From: Hoylesella nanceiensis DSM 19126 = JCM 15639
GTDB lineage: Bacteria; Bacteroidota; Bacteroidia; Bacteroidales; Bacteroidaceae
Length of the DNA: 64,000 nt
Direction: 5' to 3'
Assembly: GCF_000379965.1 (NCBI RefSeq)
Contig: NZ_KB904327.1
Span: forward strand, 496,001 to 560,000
Shown piece after piece: positions 7,572 to 15,779 of this stretch (position 1 is its first letter; the number at the start of each line of letters is the position of its first letter). A program made the translations under genes and the position numbers. The notes under the pieces are model-generated. The model ran no database searches. It worked only from the letters and a program-made list of their open reading frames with translations, and was not told where the DNA came from.

Positions 7572-8423
7572 TTATCTTTTATCCCAATATTCTTGACAAA
7601 ACAATTCTCCTTGCTCAAAACCTTCTTCGTATAAATCTTCAAGTTTTGTAACATCACGTTCTATTCTATCTACTTCTAAAGGATGAACAGGACGAATACA
7701 TACTATTTTTCCTTCATTTTCGAGTTGCTCTATCAAATCTAATTGCGCATTATATACGGCAACTCTCCTACTTAAAGCCACTCTAAGACGAGGATAATTC
7801 TTATAGATAAAACGAGGAATTTTATAGTCTTTCGATGTATTTCGATAACCTCTATTTCGTGTAAGCACCACAACATTGGTAGGATGTCCCTTTTCTATTG
7901 ATCTAAGAACAGGAATACTATCAACAATTCCACCATCAAGCATAGGAATTCCGTCGACTGTTACAATCTTACTTACATAGGGTAAACTCGACGAAGCCTT
8001 TACAATATCAAGTGTTCTTTGCTTGTCTTGCTTATCAACAAGATACATTGCCTCCCCCGTTAAGCAGTTAGTTGTAACCATTTCAAACGTTGCGGGATTT
8101 TTAAAATAGGTGTCAAAATCATAAGGAAGATAATCGTTTGGCAAATCATCGTATAACAATTTCTGATCAAAAATACATCCTTGAGAAAATAAATGTCTAA
8201 GTCCAATATAGTCATAACGTGCTAAAAAATCAATATTTGTCATTCTAGCACGACGATATTGCTTACTCATATACGACATTCCGTTGCCTGCTCCTGCCGA
8301 AACTGCAACGACATAATCAAAGTAAAGATTATGTTTCATGAATGCATCTAATACACCACTGGTGAAAACTCCACGCATCCCACCTCCCTCTAGTACAAGT
8401 CCTACGTCTGATGTGATATTCAT
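7572..8423 (-). CDS. Patatin-like phospholipase
   Basis: 283 aa, the size and order of the YjjU-type patatin family. The glycine-rich oxyanion loop is LEGGGMRGVFTSGVLDAF (11-28), the nucleophile is Ser42 in AVSAGAGNG, and the dyad Asp163 is in DGGIVDS. The nucleophile elbow reads AxSxG, not the usual GxSxG. No signal peptide is visible, so it should act in the cytoplasm on lipid esters; the substrate is unknown. It is single-cistron and divergent from the Xaa-Pro aminopeptidase gene. Confidence 0.87.
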   Translation of the reverse strand: MNITSDVGLVLEGGGMRGVFTSGVLDAFMKHNLYFDYVVAVSAGAGNGMSYMSKQYRRARMTNIDFLARYDYIGLRHLFSQGCIFDQKLLYDDLPNDYLPYDFDTYFKNPATFEMVTTNCLTGEAMYLVDKQDKQRTLDIVKASSSLPYVSKIVTVDGIPMLDGGIVDSIPVLRSIEKGHPTNVVVLTRNRGYRNTSKDYKIPRFIYKNYPRLRVALSRRVAVYNAQLDLIEQLENEGKIVCIRPVHPLEVDRIERDVTKLEDLYEEGFEQGELFCQEYWDKR

Positions 8424-8445
8424 AAGAATACAATTAAAGTTGTTA

Positions 8446-8453
8446 CAAAGTTA
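8446..8453 (-). promoter_or_regulatory. -7 box of the patatin gene
   Basis: CAAAGTTA reads TAACTTTG leftward, 22 bp before the patatin ATG. It is divergent from the identical box TAACTTTG at 8475. Confidence 0.6.
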
Positions 8454-8474
8454 CATAAATTGAACTATTTTTCG

Positions 8475-8482
8475 TAACTTTG
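8475..8482 (+). promoter_or_regulatory. -7 box of the Xaa-Pro aminopeptidase gene
   Basis: TAACTTTG, 27 bp before the ATG at 8510. The TTG at 8480, which opens the longest reading frame, is part of this box, so it is not used as a start. Confidence 0.65.
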
Positions 8483-8509
8483 CGATATATATTAAATAAA
8501 TCTTTTAAT

Positions 8510-9904
8510 ATGTTTGACAAAAATACATACATCAAACGCCGTGAAACGCTAAAGAAGCTGGTTAAAAGTGGCATTATCATATTATTTGGCAATAACGAAT
8601 CGCCTTGTAATTACCCTAATAATGCTTACTCACCATTCAGGCAAGACTCTTCATTTCTTTATTACTTTGGTGCTAATAGAGATGGATTAGTAGGAATTAT
8701 AGATATTGACAACAACACAGAAACACTTATTGGCAATGACATTGACATTGATGATATTGTGTGGATGGGTCCTGTTGACTCGGTTAAAGATATGGCTTCG
8801 GCTGCAGGAGTGGAGCAAACTGCTCCTTTTAAAGAGCTAAAACATATTTGTTGTGAGGCTTTAAAGAATAAAAGAGATATTCATTTCCTTCCTCCTTATA
8901 GGTCGGATATTATGATTTTGATATACGATCTCTTAGGTATTCATCCTAATCAACAAAAAGAAAAGGCATCTTTATCACTTATAAAGGCTGTTGTTAAGAT
9001 GCGTTCTGTTAAAGAACAGCAAGAAATTGAAGAACTTGAACGTGCTTTCGAGATCGGATATTTGATGCATACAACTGCTATGAAGCTTACAAGAGAAGGG
9101 GTTACAGAGAAGTTTATCAGTGGACAACTCGATGGAATTGCTAACTCTTATGGTTCAAAGGTTAGTTTCTCTACTATCTTTACACAAAGAGGTGAGATTC
9201 TACATGGCGCTCCTACAATGACAACTCTAAAGAATGGAAAGCTTGTTTTATGCGATTGTGGTGGCGAAACCATCAATAACTATTGTTCAGACCATACAAG
9301 AACATACCCTGTTAATGGCAAATTCACTCAAAAACAATTAGATATCTACTCTATTGTTGAGGCTGGTCACGACTTAGTTCTACAGATTGCGAAACCTGGT
9401 GTCAAATGGTTTGACGTTCACATGGACGTTTGTAGACTTATGACAACTCGCCTTAAGGAACTTGGTTTGATGAAAGGTGACGTTGAAGAGGCTGTTGCAT
9501 CTGGAGCACACGCATTGTTCTTGCCTCACGGTTTAGGCCATATGATGGGAATGGACGTGCACGATATGGAGGGACTAGGACAAGTATATGTAGGTTATGA
9601 CGATGAAATTCAACCTTCAACACAATTTGGAACTGGCTCACTTCGTATGGGTAGACGAATTGAAGAGAACTTTGTTATCACTGATGAACCTGGTATTTAC
9701 TTTATTCCTGCACTTATTGACGAATGGAAAGCAAAGGGAATTGGAAAAGACTTCATTAACTTTGATGCTTTAGAACAATATAAAGACTTTGGAGGTATTC
9801 GCATTGAAGACGATGTTCTCATCACAAAAGACGGCTGTAGATTCATCGGAAACAAAGAAATTCCATATCATCCCAAAGACATTGAGGCTTTTATGAATCA
9901 ATAA
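8510..9904 (+). CDS. Xaa-Pro aminopeptidase (aminopeptidase P, M24B)
   Basis: 464 aa starting MFDKNTYIKRRETL. It has the N-terminal creatinase-like domain of aminopeptidase P and a C-terminal pita-bread metallopeptidase. The five metal ligands are visible: two Asp in LCDCGGETINNYCSDHTR, His in PHGLGHMMG, Glu in TDEPGIYF and Glu in RIEDDVLI. It removes N-terminal residues ahead of proline in cytosolic peptides. The ATG at 8510 is chosen because the earlier TTG overlaps the promoter. Monocistronic; a secreted peptidase gene follows after 78 bp. Confidence 0.92.
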   Translation: MFDKNTYIKRRETLKKLVKSGIIILFGNNESPCNYPNNAYSPFRQDSSFLYYFGANRDGLVGIIDIDNNTETLIGNDIDIDDIVWMGPVDSVKDMASAAGVEQTAPFKELKHICCEALKNKRDIHFLPPYRSDIMILIYDLLGIHPNQQKEKASLSLIKAVVKMRSVKEQQEIEELERAFEIGYLMHTTAMKLTREGVTEKFISGQLDGIANSYGSKVSFSTIFTQRGEILHGAPTMTTLKNGKLVLCDCGGETINNYCSDHTRTYPVNGKFTQKQLDIYSIVEAGHDLVLQIAKPGVKWFDVHMDVCRLMTTRLKELGLMKGDVEEAVASGAHALFLPHGLGHMMGMDVHDMEGLGQVYVGYDDEIQPSTQFGTGSLRMGRRIEENFVITDEPGIYFIPALIDEWKAKGIGKDFINFDALEQYKDFGGIRIEDDVLITKDGCRFIGNKEIPYHPKDIEAFMNQ

Positions 9905-9982
9905 TAGCTATTCAAAGCTAAAGAATATAGTAACACATTGGACTAATAAAACATATTATATAAATAGTAAAAACAGTAAAAC

Positions 9983-11185
9983 ATGAAAAAATTAATCATG
10001 CTAGCTGCACTTACATGCGCTATAACAGGCATGCAGGCAGAAACAAACAAAGACAGTATTAAAGCGGTTAAGCCAGTATTTACTGTCGTAAAAGCAAATA
10101 AGATTACAAGTATCAAAGACCAAAACAAGAGCGGAACTTGTTGGGCTTATTCAACAATCAGCTTCTTCGAAAGCGAAATCCTAAGAAAAACAGGTAAGAC
10201 TTACGATTTAAGCGAAATGTTTGTTGCAGGTAAAACATACATGGATAGAGCAATTAAAGCTGTTCGCATGCACGGAGATGTTAGCTTTTCTGAAGGCGGT
10301 AGCGGTTATGATGTACAATATTGTTGGGAACATTACGGTATGGTTCCTGAGTCTGCTATGCCATTACCAGGTAAAATGATTGGTGATTCATTAGCAAACT
10401 TCTCTGAATTCTTTAGCGTTATGACTCCATACGTTGAGGCTGTAGCAAAGAATAAGTCATCAAAACTAACTCCAGCATGGAAGAATGGTTTACAAGGTAT
10501 CATCGATTCATATCTTGGTAAAGCACCAACTTCGTTCCAATACGAAGGTAAAACATACACACCACAATCATTCGCTGCTAGCTTAGGATTGGATATGAAA
10601 GATTATATCAGCTTCACAAGCTACACACACCACCCATTCTGGACTGAATTTGCAGTTGAGGTACAAGACAACTGGCGTTGGCCAATGAGCTGGAACGTGC
10701 CCATCGACGACCTATGTAAAATCATTGACCACGCTATCATGAATGGTTATACAGTTATGTGGGGTGGAGATGTTACTGAAGATGGATTCACTCGCAAAGG
10801 TTTAGGTGTTGCTTATGACGTGAAGAAAGCACGCTCTATGGCTGGAACTGACGCTGATCGCTGGTTCAAACTATCAAGCACTGAAAAGAAAAGTAAGCTA
10901 GATGCTCTTGGAATTAATGCTCCTGAGATTGTACCAACACAAGAAATGAGACAAGAAGCTTTCGACAATTGGGAAACAACTGACGACCACGGAATGCACA
11001 TTTATGGTATCGCTAAAGACCAAAACGGTAAAGAATACTACATGGTTAAGAACTCTTGGGGTACTTATGGCGACTATAAAGGAACATGGTATATGACAAA
11101 AGCATTCGTTGCTTACAAAACTATGGACTTCATTGTGAACAAAAATGCAGTTCCAAAGGATATCCGTAAAAAGATTGGTCTATAA
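9983..11185 (+). CDS. Secreted C1B-family cysteine aminopeptidase (bleomycin hydrolase/PepC-like)
   Basis: 400 aa. A signal peptide (about 1-19, ending MQA) is followed directly by the papain-fold enzyme. The catalytic triad is Cys53 in KSGTCWAYST, His336 in DDHGMHIYG and Asn357 in VKNSWGTYG. Family members in the cytosol are about 440-450 aa; this one is shorter and exported, as in other Bacteroidales, so the periplasm is its likely site. It would trim peptides from the N-terminus. A strong terminator with a nested hairpin follows. No promoter was recognised in the 78 bp upstream. Confidence 0.9.
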   Translation: MKKLIMLAALTCAITGMQAETNKDSIKAVKPVFTVVKANKITSIKDQNKSGTCWAYSTISFFESEILRKTGKTYDLSEMFVAGKTYMDRAIKAVRMHGDVSFSEGGSGYDVQYCWEHYGMVPESAMPLPGKMIGDSLANFSEFFSVMTPYVEAVAKNKSSKLTPAWKNGLQGIIDSYLGKAPTSFQYEGKTYTPQSFAASLGLDMKDYISFTSYTHHPFWTEFAVEVQDNWRWPMSWNVPIDDLCKIIDHAIMNGYTVMWGGDVTEDGFTRKGLGVAYDVKKARSMAGTDADRWFKLSSTEKKSKLDALGINAPEIVPTQEMRQEAFDNWETTDDHGMHIYGIAKDQNGKEYYMVKNSWGTYGDYKGTWYMTKAFVAYKTMDFIVNKNAVPKDIRKKIGL

Positions 11186-11229
11186 TAATTGCACCATAAA
11201 CTATAAGTAAATACGCTTATAGTCACAAT

Positions 11230-11310
11230 AAAAAGATAAATAATCTTAAGATTCTTCCACCTTATTATATATAAGGATCAAAGGAAAGGCTTAAGATTAT
11301 TCATCTTTTT
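11230..11310 (+). terminator. Long terminator with nested hairpin after the C1B peptidase
   Basis: Arms of 21 bp at 11230-11250 and 11290-11310 pair with one mismatch and end in TTTTT. The 39-nt loop contains a second hairpin, CCTTAT/ATAAGG, and the 23-bp sequence (11251-11273) that recurs at 20878. Confidence 0.8.
11251..11273. repeat. 23-bp sequence identical to 20878-20900 (copy 1)
   Basis: Starts ATTCTTCCACC and ends TTATTATATATA. It lies in the loop of the terminator. It is identical over 23 bp to a stretch in the mtaB leader. Confidence 0.6.
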
Positions 11311-11410
11311 TATATCTACCTACTACCCTATAAAACTACAATACGAATAAAATATGAGTGTTAAATAAATATTTTAAAGGCTTTTATTTGTTTAATATCA
11401 ATAAAACTAT

Positions 11411-11418
11411 TACTTTTG
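11411..11418 (+). promoter_or_regulatory. -7 box of the GEVED-type protein gene
   Basis: TACTTTTG, 125 bp before the ATG at 11544, implying a leader of about 120 nt rich in A. Apart from this, 11311-11543 shows nothing recognisable. Confidence 0.45.
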
Positions 11419-11543
11419 TATTGAAATAAAACTACACATCTAAACTATACTAACAAAACAAACTAACAAGAATATGTAGATAGAACAAGATGTAAAACGA
11501 AGTAACTTAATAACAATTATTACAAATAAAAAAACAATCTATT

Positions 11544-12347
11544 ATGAAAATGAAAATTTTTACTCCTCTTTTAAGTCTAGGTATGGCTTTATGTGCCTTT
11601 AACTTTGCACAAGCACAAAGCTACACACAACCTTATCAAACCGTTCCTGGTTATAAACATGCACCAAGCCAATCACTTTATAGCGTAAATGTAAGCATCG
11701 ATGGTAATATTGTTATGTCATATACCGATGCAAATGGTAGACAACCATATAACTGGTTGCAAGACGAATATTCATTTACTGCAAAAAAAGGACAAGAAGT
11801 TACACTTGATGTTCGTTCTGGTATTTGGTCGTGGGACATTGCAATTGGTTTTGATTGGGATCATGATGGTACATTCGAAGACCAACAACGTGCTTTTTCT
11901 GAAGTAGGTTCTACAGCTTCAGAAACAAATAGTTCTTGGGGGCATTCACCTTATAACGAAAAGGCATATCGTGAAAGTCAACAAGCAACATTAGGACATC
12001 GTGGTGTAGTTCAACATACATTTAAATTCACTGTACCTGCAACAGCAAAAGCAGAGACCACAAGATTCCGTATTCTTTGTGATGGAAATGGTTATGCTAA
12101 CGGAAGAACAGTACCTCCATTCAACTTAAATGACAAGGTAGGTTATGCTGGTTCTATGCACGATTTCGGTGTAACAATTGAAGAAGAAGCTGGTCCTGAA
12201 ACAGGAATTATCAACACAACAGTAACAGATAATTCAAATAAACCAGTAGAAATCTACACTATAGATGGTCTTCGCCTTAACACTTCAGTAGATAAACTTA
12301 CAAAAGGTATCTACATCATCAATGGTAAAAAGGTGGTTATTAGATAA
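11544..12347 (+). CDS. Secreted GEVED-like protein with C-terminal sorting-type tail
   Basis: 267 aa. Signal peptide about 1-24 (ends AQAQ). The core carries IAIGFDWDHDGTFEDQQRAF, the calcium-loop-like motif of GEVED domains (DWNxDGxFED), within an all-beta region. The last 35 residues (IYTIDGLRLN ... KGIYIINGKKVVIR) match the C-terminal tail common on Bacteroidetes secreted proteins; such tails act as type IX secretion signals where that system exists. The enzyme or ligand function is unknown. It may be a surface carbohydrate- or protein-binding module. It has its own leader and terminator. Confidence 0.75.
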   Translation: MKMKIFTPLLSLGMALCAFNFAQAQSYTQPYQTVPGYKHAPSQSLYSVNVSIDGNIVMSYTDANGRQPYNWLQDEYSFTAKKGQEVTLDVRSGIWSWDIAIGFDWDHDGTFEDQQRAFSEVGSTASETNSSWGHSPYNEKAYRESQQATLGHRGVVQHTFKFTVPATAKAETTRFRILCDGNGYANGRTVPPFNLNDKVGYAGSMHDFGVTIEEEAGPETGIINTTVTDNSNKPVEIYTIDGLRLNTSVDKLTKGIYIINGKKVVIR

Positions 12348-12418
12348 TCAATGAAGTTGCACTGCTACCCTATTTATATTTAAAATGGTGTAGTATATAA
12401 AATAAAGAAACAATAAAG

Positions 12419-12467
12419 GCAAAGATCCGCTATAACTTTCAGTTTTTAATAGGGTCTTTGCTTTTTT
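12419..12467 (+). terminator. Terminator of the GEVED-like gene
   Basis: Stem GCAAAGATCC (12419-12428) with GGGTCTTTGC (12452-12461), one non-Watson-Crick pair, then six T. Confidence 0.85.
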
Positions 12468-12542
12468 ATTTTCACAGATAAATCAACCACAATAGCATTA
12501 ATATAATACCTTGCAACATCTTTACGAGCAAGTAAAAACTAT

Positions 12543-12631
12543 CATATTGCATGCTAATTGCTATCTTTTTGCATTTTAATTGCAATGCTATTAGAGACCA
12601 ATAATAATGCATTTTGTGTAAGAAAGTCAAA
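12543..12631. repeat. 22-bp-period degenerate repeat array H
   Basis: Units start at 12543, 12565 (23 bp long), 12588 and 12610. They end GCTAT, GCAATG, TAATG and GTCAAA. The array sits between a terminator and the sialate O-acetylesterase gene. The ATG at 12558 that opens the longest frame lies inside it. Confidence 0.6.
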
Positions 12632-12749
12632 TTCTTTTATATCGCTTTATCATTATATACAACAATGTGTTGCCATTATTACCACGAATAAAAAAATAGA
12701 TTATCATAGAAAAACAAACAAAACAATTTATTCTTTAATCCAAAACACT

Positions 12750-14753
12750 ATGAAAAAACAAATTTTCTTTATGCTCCTTCTAATGAGTTGCATAATCACA
12801 AAAGCCCAAGTAAGGTTACAACCTCTATTTACTGACAATATGGTTTTACAGCAACAATCTCATGTTCCCATTTGGGGAGAAGACAAAGCAGGGAAAGAAA
12901 TCACTATAATCACGTCTTGGGATAATCACAAATATAAAACAATTACAAGATCTAACGGAAGTTGGAAGATAACAGTAACAACCCCCAAAGCAGGTGGTCC
13001 TTATGAAATTACGTTCAATGATGGTAATATCGTAAAGCTAAAAAATGTTCTTATTGGTGAAGTTTGGCTATGTTCAGGACAATCAAACATGGAAATGCCT
13101 ATTGTTGGCTGGGGAAATAACTATTTTAAAGAAGAACACAAAGATGCTGATAATCATCCAAACATACGACTCCTACAAGTTAATTTAGAAACAAGTTCAC
13201 ATCCTCAAACTCATTTTACAGCACGAAATGATGGATGGATGGTATGCAATTATGAGAACTTAGCAAACTTTTCTGCTACTGCTTATTTCTTCGGAAGAGA
13301 CCTTGAACAGCATCTTAATGTACCAATTGGACTTATACAAACTTGCTGGGGGGGTACTACAATTGAAGCTTGGACAGGAAAAGAAGCACTAAAATTAGAC
13401 CCTGACTTTATAAAAGACCTCAAACTATTATCTGATGTTCCAAGTTCAAAAGAAAATGCACTACAGGAATACAAAAGAAAGAAGCAAAAGTGGCAACAAG
13501 AAATTAATGAGAAAGATACAGGAATGAAGGGAAATAAGGCTATATGGGCTTCTCCCAAGATAAGCACTTACTCATGGAAGACAATACAAATTCCTTCTCC
13601 CTTTTCTCAACAAGGCCTAGATACTTTCGATGGTTTAATATGGATTAGACGTATAGTTGATATTCCATCATCTATGACAGGAAAAGATCTTACATTAAAA
13701 TTAGGACCAATTGATGATAATGATATAACCTACTTTAATGGTATTGAAATCGGAAAAACAGAAGGATGGGATAAAGAGCGTATCTATAAAATCCCTTCAA
13801 ATTTAGTAAAGCCTGGCAAGAATGTAATTGCTATACGTATTTTTGACAGAGAGAGAGATGGTGGATTATATGGAGATACTAATAAAATAAAGATCGAAAA
13901 AGTACAATCTAACCCTTTAGATTCAGTTATACAAGAAATAAATATCAGTGGGGAATGGCTTTATAAGATTAGTAAGCATATACAGGATATTCCTAATGAA
14001 CCTATAAACCCAAATGATAATCCATGTTTTCCCACAGTACTCTACAATGCAATGATAAATCCACTTATACCTTATACGATAAAAGGAGTTATTTGGTATC
14101 AAGGAGAAGCCAATGCTAATAGAGCTTATCAATATCGACGCCTTCTGCCTTTAATGATAAACAACTGGCGCTCATCTTGGGGATACAAGTTCCCTTTCTA
14201 TATTGTTCAACTTGCAAATTTCATGGAACATCATAGCGAACCAACTGAGTCAACATGGGCAGAACTACGTGAAGCACAACAAATGGCAACAGGATTAGAT
14301 AATACAGGAATATCATGTACTATTGATATTGGTATGGAAAAAGATATACATCCAAGTAACAAACAGGACGTAGGACATCGGTTAGCTCTTATTGCAAGAG
14401 CAAAAAGCTATAACGAAAATATAGAATTTAGTGGCCCTACTTATAAAACACATGAAATAAAGGGAGACTCTATTCGTATTTATTTTGATCATACTAAAGG
14501 AGGATTAAAAACAAAAGACAATAACTCCCTCACAGGATTTGCTATAGCTGGCCCAGATAAAAGATGGTATTGGGCACATGCAACAATTGAAGGAAATAGT
14601 GTAATCGTAAAAAGTGATAATGTAAAAATTCCTATTGCAGTACGTTATGCATGGGCAGATAATCCAATCTGCAACTTATATAACGGCGAGAATCTTCCTG
14701 CTTTTCCCTTTAGAACCGACAATTGGAATGGAATAACTTATAATAAGAAATAA
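12750..14753 (+). CDS. Sialate O-acetylesterase
   Basis: 667 aa, exported by a signal peptide (MKKQIFFMLLLMSCIITKAQ). The SGNH-type esterase blocks are present: GQSNM with nucleophile Ser112 after GEVWLCS, VIWYQGEAN, and DIHPSNKQDVGHRLA with the catalytic Asp/His. Between the two catalytic halves lies a beta-sandwich insertion (about residues 280-390) typical of this family. It removes O-acetyl groups from sialic acids before sialidase cleavage or catabolism. The frame is open from 12558, but that extension crosses a repeat array and would bury the signal peptide, so 12750 is used. Confidence 0.9.
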   Translation: MKKQIFFMLLLMSCIITKAQVRLQPLFTDNMVLQQQSHVPIWGEDKAGKEITIITSWDNHKYKTITRSNGSWKITVTTPKAGGPYEITFNDGNIVKLKNVLIGEVWLCSGQSNMEMPIVGWGNNYFKEEHKDADNHPNIRLLQVNLETSSHPQTHFTARNDGWMVCNYENLANFSATAYFFGRDLEQHLNVPIGLIQTCWGGTTIEAWTGKEALKLDPDFIKDLKLLSDVPSSKENALQEYKRKKQKWQQEINEKDTGMKGNKAIWASPKISTYSWKTIQIPSPFSQQGLDTFDGLIWIRRIVDIPSSMTGKDLTLKLGPIDDNDITYFNGIEIGKTEGWDKERIYKIPSNLVKPGKNVIAIRIFDRERDGGLYGDTNKIKIEKVQSNPLDSVIQEINISGEWLYKISKHIQDIPNEPINPNDNPCFPTVLYNAMINPLIPYTIKGVIWYQGEANANRAYQYRRLLPLMINNWRSSWGYKFPFYIVQLANFMEHHSEPTESTWAELREAQQMATGLDNTGISCTIDIGMEKDIHPSNKQDVGHRLALIARAKSYNENIEFSGPTYKTHEIKGDSIRIYFDHTKGGLKTKDNNSLTGFAIAGPDKRWYWAHATIEGNSVIVKSDNVKIPIAVRYAWADNPICNLYNGENLPAFPFRTDNWNGITYNKK

Positions 14754-14933
14754 AACCACTTACCATAAATATACTATTAAATGGTATTTCTATCTTCACT
14801 ATAAATAAATTCAATAGTCTCAAACTGACAATAATAAAGGAAGTATAGTAAACATTCTCTTAAAGATCTATTCTTTTCAAGACTAAGGAAGGAAGATAAA
14901 GGAAAAGTTTTCGGTTAGATATATTGCAAAATA

Positions 14934-14993
14934 AAAGGACTAATAATCAAAGAAAGTAGATAATGATATCTCTTAGTTGATTATTAGTCCTTT
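14934..14993. terminator. Bidirectional terminator between esterase gene and yebC
   Basis: Perfect 17-bp inverted repeat (14934-14950 and 14977-14993) starting AAAGGACTAATAATC. Three A and three T flank the GC-richer part, so it can serve both convergent genes. Confidence 0.85.
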
Positions 14994-15017
14994 ATATAAA
15001 GTCTTTTATCTCTTTTT

Positions 15018-15746
15018 TTATTCTTCAGGCTTCATATTTGTGTAAACATTCTGAACGTCTTCGTCATCTTCTAGGATGTCAACCATCTTATCTATAACCT
15101 CACGCTCTTCGCTTGTAACCTCTTTTAAGTCGTTAGGAATGCGTGTAAACTCAGCACCTGTAACTTCAAATCCAGCCTCTTCAAGGTGTTTTTGCAATTC
15201 ACCAAAGCTCTTAGGGTCACCATAAATAGTTATTTCATTAGCCTCTTCATCTTCATCGAAGTCCTCTTCTACTCCATAATCAATCAATTCCAAGATCAAT
15301 TCTTCCATGTCTAAACCATCTTTTTTCTTGAAAGTAAAGACACATTTTTGGTCGAATAAGAATGAAAGACTACCTTGAGTACCTAGATTTCCACCATATT
15401 TATTAAACACAGCACGTACGTTAGCAACTGTTCTTGTTGTGTTGTCTGTTGCTGCATCTACAAATATTGCAATACCATGAGGTCCGTATCCTTCGTAAGT
15501 AACTTCTTTAAAGTCCTTTTGATCCTTACCCATTGCATTTTTAATGGCTCTTTCTACGTTTGCATTAGGCATGTTCTCACGCTTTGCAGTCTGTATAATA
15601 GCACGCAAATGAGGGTTGTTTTCTGGTTCAGGACCACCAGCTTTCACTGCAATAGCAATTTGTTTACCAATCTTGGTAAATGTTCTTGCCATGTGTCCCC
15701 ATCTCTTCATTTTCGCAGCTTTGCGATATTCAAATGCTCTTCCCAT
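15018..15746 (-). CDS. yebC: YebC/PmpR-family protein (TACO1 homologue)
   Basis: 242 aa, full family length. It starts MGRAFEYRKAAKMKRWGHMARTF, the standard Bacteroidetes variant of the WAxIKHKKAAxDAKR block, followed by GGPEPENNPHLR and KRENMPNANVERAIKNA. The family binds rRNA or the ribosome to relieve stalling, and was earlier annotated as a DNA-binding regulator. It lies 33 bp downstream of pheT and is probably cotranscribed with it. Confidence 0.93.
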   Translation of the reverse strand: MGRAFEYRKAAKMKRWGHMARTFTKIGKQIAIAVKAGGPEPENNPHLRAIIQTAKRENMPNANVERAIKNAMGKDQKDFKEVTYEGYGPHGIAIFVDAATDNTTRTVANVRAVFNKYGGNLGTQGSLSFLFDQKCVFTFKKKDGLDMEELILELIDYGVEEDFDEDEEANEITIYGDPKSFGELQKHLEEAGFEVTGAEFTRIPNDLKEVTSEEREVIDKMVDILEDDEDVQNVYTNMKPEE

Positions 15747-15779
15747 AGGAAATAATATTTATTTTATTTATTATTACAA

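Noticed and set aside
8380-8423. Patatin gene as inactive because of AxSxG instead of GxSxG
   Set aside because: The oxyanion loop, Ser42 and Asp163 are all present, and this position varies in the YjjU-like group, so inactivity is not supported.
12558-12749. N-terminal extension of the sialate O-acetylesterase
   Set aside because: It begins inside repeat array H and would place 64 non-homologous residues ahead of a standard signal peptide.
14770-14860. Possible 22-bp-period array before yebC
   Set aside because: Blocks can be drawn at 22-bp spacing, but the CATTG and AAAAG elements are missing.
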